Shown here: positions 33,300 to 41,278 of the stretch, piece after piece | Layout of the letters: each line of letters begins with the position of its first letter | How positions within the stretch are numbered: the first letter of the stretch is position 1 | NCBI GenBank assembly: GCA_037045155.1 | Contig: JBAOIG010000005.1 | Span: forward strand, 1,178,001 to 1,242,000 | Origin: Thermomicrobiales bacterium | GTDB lineage: Bacteria; Chloroflexota; Chloroflexia; Thermomicrobiales; CFX8 | DNA: 64,000 nucleotides | Direction of reading: 5' to 3' | The notes under the pieces: generated by a model | Database searches by the model: none | What the model saw: the letters and a program-made list of their open reading frames with translations, nothing else | Told to the model about the DNA's origin: nothing | Made by a program: the position numbers and the translations under genes

Positions 33300-36182
33300 A
33301 TGAGCGAACATCGTGATCCATTCGGCGCCAGGGCGACGTTGGAGTATTCCGGCGGATCGATCCAGTACTATCGGCTCGCCGCGCTGAGTAAGTTCGGTGA
33401 TATCGACCGCCTCCCGCTGACGGTCAAGATTCTTCTGGAGAACGTGCTGCGGAATTGCGGGACAGAGAGCTTCGGAGAGGCGAACGTCGAAGCCCTCGCC
33501 AGCTGGAAGCCCGGCGAGCGTCGCGAAGGTGAGCTGCCGTTTCTCCCCGCTCGCGTGCTCTTGCAGGATTACACCGGCGTGCCGGCCATCGTCGATCTCG
33601 CGGCGATGCGCTCCGCGATGGCGCGGTTGGGCGGCGACCCGTCGAAGGTCAATCCACTCCTGCCGGCCGACCTCGTTATCGACCACTCGGTCACGGTCGA
33701 CGCCTTCGGCTCCACCCTCGCCTTCGAGCGCAACGTCGAGTACGAGTACCGGCGCAACAAAGAGCGATACACGGTCCTGCGTTGGGCACAGCAGTCGTTC
33801 AACGGACTGCGAATCGTGCCGCCAGGCACCGGCATCTGCCACCAGGTGAACCTGGAGTATCTTTCGCAAGTTGTTCAGGCCCGCGAGATCGACGGGGAGA
33901 TGATCGCCTTCCCCGACACGTGTGTCGGCACAGACTCCCACACGCCGATGGTGAATGGCCTCGGCGTGCTGGCCTGGGGAGTTGGCGGCATCGAGGCCGA
34001 AGGGGCGATGCTCGGCCAGCCGATCTTCATGCTGCCCCCGCGTGTCGTCGGAGTGCGGCTTGTCGGCGAGCTGCCGGAGGGTGGCACAGCAACCGACCTG
34101 GTCCTGACGATCACCCAGATGCTGCGGAAGCACGGCGTCGTTGGCCGCTTCGTCGAGTACTTTGGCCCGGGGCTGAACAAGCTGCCAGTCGCTGACCGAG
34201 CGACCATCGGCAACATGTCACCGGAATACGGCGCGACCTGCGGCCTCTTCCATGTCGACAACGAGACGCTGCGTTATATGCGGATGACGGGCCGGCCGGA
34301 AGAGGTCGTTGACCTGGTCGAAAAGTACTGCAAAGCGCAGGGCATGTTCCACACTGACGACTCGCCCGAGCCGCTCTTCGATGAGGTGCTCGAGCTCGAT
34401 CTGTCGACAGTCGAGCCAAGCATGGCCGGCCCACGACGCCCTCAGGATCGGGTGTCACTCTCTGGCCTGAGCGACGCGCTGCGCGAGACGTTCGGCGACC
34501 AGATGGCGCCGCGCCGCTCGAACCCTTCGAGCAGCACGACGGACGACATCGCGGCCACCGCCGCCGTCGCCGATACATTCCCGGCCAGCGATCCAATGCC
34601 TGCCCAGGGGCAGAAGCTTGGTGGTGACGAAGAGGCCATGGCGCTCGGCGCCCCATCGACGCACTCGGCGATTCCGGGTGTGAAGCGCCCGGCGCCCGAC
34701 GTCATTTCGAGCCCGTCAGAGACCATTCAGATCCCGCATGGCGTGGCGAGCGGCGGGGAGGTAACGCATGGCTCGGTCGTGATTGCGGCGATTACCAGCT
34801 GCACCAACACATCCAACCCGTCGGTGATGTTGGCCGCCGGCCTGCTGGCAAAGAAGGCAGTCGAGCGGGGCCTGACGGTCAGTGACTCAGTGAAGACCAG
34901 CCTCGCTCCCGGTTCGCGAGCGGTGACGGATTACTACAACAACGCCGGCCTGACGCCGTATCTTGAGAAGCTCGGCTTCTACACCGTTGGATACGGCTGC
35001 ACCACTTGCATCGGCAACAGCGGCCCCCTCGTCCCGGCGGTCGCCGAAGTGGTCGACGCAAACGACCTCGTCGTCGCCTCGGTGCTCAGCGGCAACCGCA
35101 ACTTCGAGGGCCGCATCCATCCGCAGGTGCGCGCCAGCTTCCTCGCCTCACCACCGCTCGTTGTCGCCTACGCGCTGGCCGGCACGGTCGACATTGATCT
35201 CACGACGCAGCCTGTTGGCATCGGCGCTGACGGCACTCCGGTCTATCTGCGTGATATCTGGCCGACGCAGGCGGAGATACGCGAAGCAGTTTCTTCGGCG
35301 GTAACGGCCGATGTGTTCGCCAGCAACTACGCGCATGTCTTCGACGGCGACGAGGCCTGGCGCGCGCTCGAGATCCCATCGGGCGAACTCTATGAGTGGG
35401 ATGAGGAATCGACCTATATCCAGGAGCCGCCGTACTTCGATGGGCTCGAGATGGAGCCGGCCCCGCCTCAGGACGTTGTCGGGGCTCGCGTGCTGCTCAA
35501 GCTTGGCGATTCGATCACGACAGACCATATCTCACCAGCCGGCTCGATCAGCCCGAAGAGCCCGGCCGGTGAATATCTCATCCTCAACGATGTCGGCCTG
35601 TTCGACTTCAACTCGTATGGCGCTCGCCGCGGCAATCACCAGGTCATGATGCGCGGCACGTTCGCCAATGTCCGACTCCGGAACGAGCTTGTTCCGGGGA
35701 AGGAAGGCTGGTGGACGCGCTACTTGCCGACGGGTGAGGAGATGTCGATCTACGATGCCGCGCACCATTACCAGCAGGATGGCACCCCGCTGATCGTCGT
35801 TGCCGGCAAGGAATACGGCTCGGGCTCGTCACGCGACTGGGCGGCCAAGGGGCCACAGCTGTTGGGCATCCGGGCCGTCATCGCCGAATCGTATGAGCGA
35901 ATCCACCGCAGTAATCTCGTGATGATGGGCATGCTGCCGCTGCAGTTCAAGGACGGCGTGACCCGTGATTCGCTGGGGCTTGATGGCACCGAGGTGTTCG
36001 ATATCCCTGGGATTGCCGGCGGGTTGCGGCCAGGTCAGACGTTGGCTGTGACAGCTCGGCGAGATGGCGGCGCTGACGTTCAGTTCGATGCGATCGTGCG
36101 AATCGACACCGAGATCGAGTGGGAGTACTACCGGCACGGCGGCATCCTGCCGATGGTCCTCCGCCGACTCGCCACCGAGTAG
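33300..36182 (+). CDS. acnA: Aconitate hydratase, AcnA type, with disordered insert
   Basis: 960 residues, longer than the usual 890-910. Interconverts citrate and isocitrate in the TCA cycle. The [4Fe-4S] ligands are C in AITSCTNTSNPS and the pair in GYGCTTCIGNSG. The swivel domain holds DSITTDHISPAG and GSGSSRDWAAKG. Residues about 386-478 contain an insertion of roughly 60 residues that is low-complexity and acidic (RRSNPSSSTTDDIAATAAVA followed by DTFPASDPMPAQGQ); the TFPASDP peptide is a short motif known from small bacterial proteins. The ATG has a GGAGAGGG box 5 nt upstream. Confidence 0.95.
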   Translation: MSEHRDPFGARATLEYSGGSIQYYRLAALSKFGDIDRLPLTVKILLENVLRNCGTESFGEANVEALASWKPGERREGELPFLPARVLLQDYTGVPAIVDLAAMRSAMARLGGDPSKVNPLLPADLVIDHSVTVDAFGSTLAFERNVEYEYRRNKERYTVLRWAQQSFNGLRIVPPGTGICHQVNLEYLSQVVQAREIDGEMIAFPDTCVGTDSHTPMVNGLGVLAWGVGGIEAEGAMLGQPIFMLPPRVVGVRLVGELPEGGTATDLVLTITQMLRKHGVVGRFVEYFGPGLNKLPVADRATIGNMSPEYGATCGLFHVDNETLRYMRMTGRPEEVVDLVEKYCKAQGMFHTDDSPEPLFDEVLELDLSTVEPSMAGPRRPQDRVSLSGLSDALRETFGDQMAPRRSNPSSSTTDDIAATAAVADTFPASDPMPAQGQKLGGDEEAMALGAPSTHSAIPGVKRPAPDVISSPSETIQIPHGVASGGEVTHGSVVIAAITSCTNTSNPSVMLAAGLLAKKAVERGLTVSDSVKTSLAPGSRAVTDYYNNAGLTPYLEKLGFYTVGYGCTTCIGNSGPLVPAVAEVVDANDLVVASVLSGNRNFEGRIHPQVRASFLASPPLVVAYALAGTVDIDLTTQPVGIGADGTPVYLRDIWPTQAEIREAVSSAVTADVFASNYAHVFDGDEAWRALEIPSGELYEWDEESTYIQEPPYFDGLEMEPAPPQDVVGARVLLKLGDSITTDHISPAGSISPKSPAGEYLILNDVGLFDFNSYGARRGNHQVMMRGTFANVRLRNELVPGKEGWWTRYLPTGEEMSIYDAAHHYQQDGTPLIVVAGKEYGSGSSRDWAAKGPQLLGIRAVIAESYERIHRSNLVMMGMLPLQFKDGVTRDSLGLDGTEVFDIPGIAGGLRPGQTLAVTARRDGGADVQFDAIVRIDTEIEWEYYRHGGILPMVLRRLATE

Positions 36183-36202
36183 GTTCGGCCGCGAAGCGAC
36201 AT

Positions 36203-36236
36203 CGGGGCCCGGGAGAAACGATCCTCCCGGGCCCCG
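36203..36236. terminator. Bidirectional hairpin after aconitase
   Basis: CGGGGCCCGGGAG, 8-nt loop AAACGATC, CTCCCGGGCCCCG: perfect 13-bp arms between the convergent aconitase and ridA genes. No U-tract. Confidence 0.7.
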
Positions 36237-36281
36237 ACGTGGCTTGCCGGGTCGACATCCCTCCCGGCGGTCTTCCCCGCC

Positions 36282-36660
36282 TTACTTCGCGGAGGGGATG
36301 CCGACGATCATCTCGATCTCGACCTTCATCGCCGAGCCCGGCAAGCTTGGCCTCGATCGTCGATCTGGCCGGCTTCTCTTCGCCAACATAGCTGCGGTAG
36401 ACGGCATTGAACGCCTGGAAATCGTTGATGTCGGTGAGGAAGCAGGTCGCCTTCAGCGCCTGATCGAAGCCAGTGCCGGCCTCGGCCATGATGAGCTTTA
36501 GCTTCTCCATCACCTGCTCGGTCTGCCCTGCCACATCCTGCGATGTGTCATCGGCCACCTGGCCGGACGTGAACAGCAACCCGCCCCATATGGTCGCAAC
36601 CGAGTACGGACTTGCCGGAACCGGCAGCTTGTCCGATCGAAGAATCTCTCGACTGGTCAT
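36282..36660 (-). pseudogene. RidA-family imine deaminase, frameshifted
   Basis: RidA hydrolyses reactive enamine/imine intermediates. The first 100 or so residues are intact (SPYSVATIWGGLLFTSGQVA; AGQTEQVMEKLKLIMAEAG; FLTDINDFQAFNAVYRSYVG; the key arginine in KPARSTIEAKL). One extra base near 36342-36346 (AAGCTTG) shifts the frame; in the next frame the expected end PGSAMKVEIEMIVGIPSAK and a TAA at 36282 follow. The rest is fully conserved, so a sequencing error or very young mutation is likely. The ATG has a GGGGGG box upstream. Confidence 0.85.
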
Positions 36661-36758
36661 CGTCCCCCCTGATTCACTGAATCGACGCGACGGCACGGCG
36701 CCGCCCGCCGAGATTCTAGCCCGTCGTCAGTCACTGAAGCAGCGACGAGTGGGAATAA

Positions 36759-36775
36759 ATACCCCATAGGGGTAT
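36759..36775. promoter_or_regulatory. CsoR-type operator over the csoR promoter
   Basis: ATACCCC-ATA-GGGGTAT is a perfect palindrome with 7-bp arms, close to known CsoR sites (runs of C and G flanked by AT). TATACT at 36773-36778 is a likely -10, so bound repressor would block RNA polymerase. The csoR start lies 27 bp downstream. Confidence 0.85.
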
Positions 36776-36802
36776 ACTTCCTGTGACGAAAGGAACATGC
36801 TT

Positions 36803-37150
36803 ATGTCGATGAAGCTCATCTCCCCCGGCGAAAGCGACCAGCCCGATGCTAGTGGACCACACGGCGAAGGACACGCGTCGTACGCCGCCGACAAGGCACG
36901 GATCCTTGCCCGGCTCCGCCGCATGGAGGGGCAGGTTCGAGGTGTTCAGCGGATGATCGAGGAGGATAAGTACTGTGTGGATGTGCTTACCCAGATCTCA
37001 TCGATCATCGCCGCGGCTCGCGCCGTCGGCATGCTTGTGCTCGAGGATCATATCCGCGGCTGCGTGGTGAGTGCTGGAGAAAAGGACGCCGAGGTGCTGC
37101 TGACCGAGCTGACCGACGCTATCGAGCGCTTCACGCGGAGCGTCGGCTGA
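36803..37150 (+). CDS. csoR: Copper-sensing repressor CsoR
   Basis: 115 residues, all-helical DUF156 fold (ILARLRRMEGQVRGVQRMIE). The copper ligands are complete: C58, then H83 and C87 (YCVDVLTQ...EDHIRGC), the C-x24-H-x3-C set that separates copper CsoR from formaldehyde- or nickel-sensing relatives. Cu(I) binding releases it from the operator just upstream, so it autoregulates. ATG 36803 is preferred to 36797 because AAAGGAA sits 7-8 nt before it. No copper exporter or chaperone gene is adjacent. Confidence 0.93.
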   Translation: MSMKLISPGESDQPDASGPHGEGHASYAADKARILARLRRMEGQVRGVQRMIEEDKYCVDVLTQISSIIAAARAVGMLVLEDHIRGCVVSAGEKDAEVLLTELTDAIERFTRSVG

Positions 37151-37170
37151 GATCGACGGTTTGCGACAGA

Positions 37171-38505
37171 TCAGCGGATATGTCGGTATGAGGGGTGAAC
37201 GACGCCGACGACCGCGATGACTGCCGCGAGCAACACCGCGCCAAAGCCGATTGCCACAGGCGCGGTGAACGCATCAGCCAGCGCGCCATACGGCACGACC
37301 GCCAACGGCATCGCCGAGAACGTCAGCATATAGACGCTCATCACCCGACCGTGGTATTCAGAGTCGGAGTTGTTCATCACCAGCGTGCTGTTGAGGGACT
37401 GATACCCGGACGAGACGAACCCGATCACGACCAGTGTCACCAGACCGATATGGAATGAGCGGCTGAAGGCAAAGACCGCCAGGGACAGGCCGAACGCGAT
37501 CCCCAGCATCATCTGCAGCAGACCCTTGCGCGGGAAGGCCGTCAACGCGGCGATCGTCAGTGAGCCGGCCAACGCCCCAAGACCGTTGAAGGTCAACAGT
37601 AGTCCGAGCCCACGCGGGCCAACTTTGAAGACTTCCTCAGCGAAGACCGGCATCAGCTGCTGATACGGCATTCCCAGCAGCACAGGGACGAACGCCAGCG
37701 CCAGCAGCGTCGAGACGACGCTATTGTTACGGATGTATCGCAGCCCCTCGCGGAGCGACTCGAGCGGCGGCGGGCGAACCGATCCCATGGGCCGGCCCTG
37801 ATCCTTGATCCGGAAAAGGCTCAGGACGACGTAGGCGTACATGCCGGTCATGATCGCGTAGACTCCGCCAGCCCCGATGAATGGAACTGCGATCAGCGCT
37901 CCGGCCATCGACGGGCCGAGGACCCGGCAGAAGTTCATCCCGGCGTTGTTGAGCGCGACTGCGTTCATCAAGCGGTCGCGGCTGACCAGCTGGCCAACGA
38001 ATGCCTGTCGCGCCGGCATATTGAACGCGAACCCGATTCCCTGAATTGACGCAACGGCCATCAGGTGCCAGATCTTGACGACACCGGTAAGGACCAGAAT
38101 CGCGTTGAGCGCCGCGGCGATACCCACGAGCGTCTGGGTCATCAACAGCACGTTGCGCTTCGGAAACCGGTCGGCGACAACTCCTCCCGCCAGCCCGAAC
38201 GCCAGCATCGGGATGCCCGACCCTAACGAGACCAACCCAACTGCCGCCGCCGAGCCGGAGAGGTCGTAGGCGACGTAGCCGGTCGTGATCATCCCCATCT
38301 GCATCGCCATCGTGCCGGGGAGCATCCCGAGCCAGAGGGTGCGGAATCCCTCCTGGTCGAGGGCGAGGAATGGCTTCTTCCAGGACGGCACCCGGGCTTC
38401 GGCACGAGCGGCGGAGGCCGACGCCGGGTGTGACGGCGCGACCGACGTCGAATTGGCGGCGTCAGTTGCTGTGTCGGGCGGCGTCGTCGCCGATTCAACC
38501 CTCAC
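37171..38505 (-). CDS. MFS exporter (EntS/MFS_3-like)
   Basis: 444 residues from GTG 38505, with an alternative TTG start at 38598. After a low-complexity N-terminus rich in Ala, Thr and Ser there are 12 transmembrane segments beginning near FRTLWLGMLPG. GGVVADRFPKRNVLLMTQ is the MFS loop motif as in enterobactin exporter EntS-like proteins; FNMPARQAFVGQLVSRDRLMNAVALNNAG is the family hallmark region. Substrate unknown. It faces csoR with a 20-bp gap, so it is not obviously in the CsoR regulon. Confidence 0.85.
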   Translation of the reverse strand: MRVESATTPPDTATDAANSTSVAPSHPASASAARAEARVPSWKKPFLALDQEGFRTLWLGMLPGTMAMQMGMITTGYVAYDLSGSAAAVGLVSLGSGIPMLAFGLAGGVVADRFPKRNVLLMTQTLVGIAAALNAILVLTGVVKIWHLMAVASIQGIGFAFNMPARQAFVGQLVSRDRLMNAVALNNAGMNFCRVLGPSMAGALIAVPFIGAGGVYAIMTGMYAYVVLSLFRIKDQGRPMGSVRPPPLESLREGLRYIRNNSVVSTLLALAFVPVLLGMPYQQLMPVFAEEVFKVGPRGLGLLLTFNGLGALAGSLTIAALTAFPRKGLLQMMLGIAFGLSLAVFAFSRSFHIGLVTLVVIGFVSSGYQSLNSTLVMNNSDSEYHGRVMSVYMLTFSAMPLAVVPYGALADAFTAPVAIGFGAVLLAAVIAVVGVVHPSYRHIR

Positions 38506-38610
38506 CGGATACGCGTCCCCATCCTGGAAAATTCCAGTTGCGTGACCTACGACGATACGTTGCCGCGCGACAATACGCGATCGCAGCCACGATGGCAAGT
38601 GCGACCGACG

Positions 38611-38919
38611 TTACGACATGACGTGGACGATCGAATAGATGCCCATGAACATCATCCCCGCGCCGAGCGCCAACCGGGCCAGACGCCCGGCAGGATGCGT
38701 CGCCGCGCGCCAGAGGACAATTGCCCCGTATCCTGCGCCCAGTGTCCCGACGACCCATGTCAGCGCGATCAGGATCGCTTTTGCAGCGTCCCCGGTCAGG
38801 TCGCGGGTTGTGATTGCGACGACGAAGATGACGAATAGCCCCAACGTCTCGGCTGCTCCGGCAAGAATCTCTTCGCGACGAATGCCGGCGCTTCGTTCGC
38901 CCGTCGATAGCCTCTGCAT
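38611..38919 (-). CDS. Small membrane protein, function unknown
   Basis: 102 residues with three hydrophobic segments (ETLGLFVIFVVAITT; ILIALTWVVGTLGAGYGAIV; LALGAGMMFMGIYSIVHVM). The ATG has AGAGGA 7-8 nt upstream. It lies upstream of the MFS exporter on the same strand, perhaps in one transcript. I do not recognise the family. Confidence 0.6.
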   Translation of the reverse strand: MQRLSTGERSAGIRREEILAGAAETLGLFVIFVVAITTRDLTGDAAKAILIALTWVVGTLGAGYGAIVLWRAATHPAGRLARLALGAGMMFMGIYSIVHVMS

Positions 38920-39102
38920 GTACCATCCTCTGTAACGGTGTCGTGTCGGTCCGTTGCGATGGATCGCTCACCCTGATTCTAGCCACCCGGATACGATGGC
39001 ATCCAGAAGTGTGAGACGTTTTTGCGATCCGGGTGTTATCACGTTCGTAGTACTGGCGCCGTGCGGCCGATGCGCGCAACGTAATCATGTGGGGGTAGTC
39101 TT

Positions 39103-40503
39103 GTGCGGATAGCGTTCCTTCGTCGGAAGCTCGTTCACCTGTCGGCGGTTGCCATTATCGTGGCAACTGCGGTTGCTGGCGCTCTGACGCCTGGTCTGGC
39201 CAGCGCTGAGCAGAACGTCGTCACCGTGCCGGTCGATAGCGCCGGCATGCCGGCAAGCACGTACTTTCCTCCGACCAGCCACAGCCTGTCTGGCCCATTG
39301 CTGAAGGCCTGGAGCACCACTGGCCTGATGATCATCGGCTACCCGATTTCTGAGCCGGTGCAGGAGAACGGTCGTGCGGTTCAGTACTTCGAGCGCTCGC
39401 GCCTGGAGGTCTGGCCGGAACACGCTGGGACGAAGTGGGAGGTTCAGGGCACGTTGCTCGGGACCTGGCTCGCCGAACAGCGCTATGGCAAGACCCGCAA
39501 TAACCCCGCGTTCAATGCGCTGCCGGATGGTTTGACGAGCAACACCCCGGATCGAGTCATCTTCAGCGAGACCCGCCATTCGTTGGCGTACGGATTCAAG
39601 AACTACTGGGATAAGAACGGCGGGCTCTGGCAGTTCGGCTTCCCGATCTCTGAGGAGTTCGTCGAGGACGGCTATACCGTCCAGTACTTCGAGCGCGCCC
39701 GCTTCGAGTTTCACCCGGAGAACGCTGGCACCCAGTTCGAAATCCTGCTCGGTCTGCTCGGCAACGACTACGCCAAGGCGCTGAAGATCCAGACCACCCC
39801 GGCGGCTCAGCCGGCCGATGCCGTCATCTGGGACGCTGGGCTCTTCAGCCCGCAGATCGCGAATGCCTTCCGCAATGGGACCGGCATCTGGTGGGGCAAG
39901 GTCTCGACCGATGCGGTTTCGGTGCGCAGCGCGCCACGGAACGATGCTCCGGCGATGGACGTTGCCTATAGTCGCCACCCGATCGTGATCTACGCCATCG
40001 TCAAGGGCGATGTTCGGGAGGGCACGGATGCCTGGTATCTGACTGATAATTACGGCTATGTCCCGGCGGTCTACGTCGCTCCACTTGTGCTCAATCCGCC
40101 ACCGCAAACGTTCGGCGGCCATTGGGTGGACGTGAACCTGAGCCAGTTCTACGCCGTCGCCTATAACGGCAGCACTCCCGTGTATGTCGCGATCATCACG
40201 GCCGGCCGCGACGGCAAGACGCCGCTCGGCACGTTCAACATCCAGAGTCAGGTGCGCCGCGAGATCATGGACTCGGCGACGGTCGGCATCCCGCATGGCT
40301 CTTCGGGCTGGTATTACCTGGAGAACGTCGAGTACACCCAGTACTTCCTGGCCGGCGGCTACGCATTGCACGGGAACTACTGGACGCCGGAATCGAGCTT
40401 CGGGAACTTCACGTCCAACGGCTGTGTCGGGTTGATGAACACTGACGCCGCGTTCTTCTGGAATTGGCTGAACATCGGGGACGTTGTCACCATCCACTAC
40501 TAG
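39103..40503 (+). CDS. Secreted L,D-transpeptidase (YkuD domain)
   Basis: 466 residues. A signal peptide (two arginines and a lysine, then VHLSAVAIIVATAVAGALTP) with cleavage after about residue 35 (LASA). The middle has two related segments (QYFERSRLEVWPEHAGTKWE; QYFERARFEFHPENAGTQFE), then an SH3-like region (VSVRSAPRND...). The C-terminal YkuD domain has the catalytic LHGNYW and SNGCVGLMN, where the cysteine forms the acyl-enzyme. It should cross-link or anchor cell-wall or surface peptides. The GTG has a GGGGG box 7-8 nt upstream. Confidence 0.92.
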   Translation: MRIAFLRRKLVHLSAVAIIVATAVAGALTPGLASAEQNVVTVPVDSAGMPASTYFPPTSHSLSGPLLKAWSTTGLMIIGYPISEPVQENGRAVQYFERSRLEVWPEHAGTKWEVQGTLLGTWLAEQRYGKTRNNPAFNALPDGLTSNTPDRVIFSETRHSLAYGFKNYWDKNGGLWQFGFPISEEFVEDGYTVQYFERARFEFHPENAGTQFEILLGLLGNDYAKALKIQTTPAAQPADAVIWDAGLFSPQIANAFRNGTGIWWGKVSTDAVSVRSAPRNDAPAMDVAYSRHPIVIYAIVKGDVREGTDAWYLTDNYGYVPAVYVAPLVLNPPPQTFGGHWVDVNLSQFYAVAYNGSTPVYVAIITAGRDGKTPLGTFNIQSQVRREIMDSATVGIPHGSSGWYYLENVEYTQYFLAGGYALHGNYWTPESSFGNFTSNGCVGLMNTDAAFFWNWLNIGDVVTIHY

Positions 40504-40557
40504 CCACCGGCTCTGTCCGGACAGTTGACAGCCCAAGGTGATTCGCGCGATGGTTCG

Positions 40558-40583
40558 CCGGAGTGAGCAATTGCTCACTCCGG
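40558..40583. terminator. Perfect palindromic terminator
   Basis: Arms of 13 bp (CCGGAGTGAGCAA and its complement) with no spacer, followed by TTTCTCT; lies 55 bp after the L,D-transpeptidase stop. Probably a rho-independent terminator. Confidence 0.75.
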
Positions 40584-40613
40584 TTTCTCTGCGACGTGGA
40601 TGGAGGCTTTCAG

Positions 40614-41204
40614 ATGGCCGACAAAATTGTGATATCCGGCGAAAACCCCAGCCTGACCCTCTACAAGCCCGGGACGGACCAGATCATCGCCAAGGTAAGC
40701 TACTGGAAGAGTGTCTTCTCCGAAGCCGGCGATGGGAACGCAACGTTGATCTGGGTCGACCCGGAGGCATCCGGGCTCGGCGATGCCGCTCCCCATGCGA
40801 TCTACACGGATAACCCCGCGGTGGCCCGACTGGTGACCGACCGATTCACGCTGCACTTCGGCGGCTGGGCCGAGCTCGGCTTCGCCACGATGGAGCCGAC
40901 CATGGCCCGTTTCTTCCAGGAAGGCGACGGTCGGCTGTATCACCGTGTCGTCTCCATCTGCGAAGGCGCTGTTGTCGAGCTCGTCTGGTGGGACATCATC
41001 GAGCAGCAGCTATTGCAGCGGCCGAATTTCGAGCTTGGGCCGGATCGGTGGGATCTGGCGACGGTCATCTGCCCGTGCACGTCCGCTCTGATCACGGTCA
41101 ACAACCAGCGGATCGAGGGCGAGGTCAAGGTGAAGGAGGGCGACGAGCGGCTTGAGAGCTCAGCCTTCCTGGCCTTCTCCGAGACCTGGCGGCTCAGCTC
41201 GTGA
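40614..41204 (+). CDS. Conserved hypothetical protein
   Basis: 196 residues, no signal peptide or membrane segment, mixed alpha/beta with many tryptophans in the second half (YWKSVFSEAGDG; VELVWWDII; FLAFSETWRLSS). The ATG has a GGAGG box 8 nt upstream. The composition suggests a soluble all-beta domain. Family and role not recognised. It precedes the broken beta-propeller gene by 74 bp on the same strand. Confidence 0.6.
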   Translation: MADKIVISGENPSLTLYKPGTDQIIAKVSYWKSVFSEAGDGNATLIWVDPEASGLGDAAPHAIYTDNPAVARLVTDRFTLHFGGWAELGFATMEPTMARFFQEGDGRLYHRVVSICEGAVVELVWWDIIEQQLLQRPNFELGPDRWDLATVICPCTSALITVNNQRIEGEVKVKEGDERLESSAFLAFSETWRLSS

Positions 41205-41278
41205 TCTGTTGATAGGCGGCCATCGGAGCTGACGCGACGTTGGCCGGGGTACTCATGCTCGAGGGAGGAGAAGTGGAC

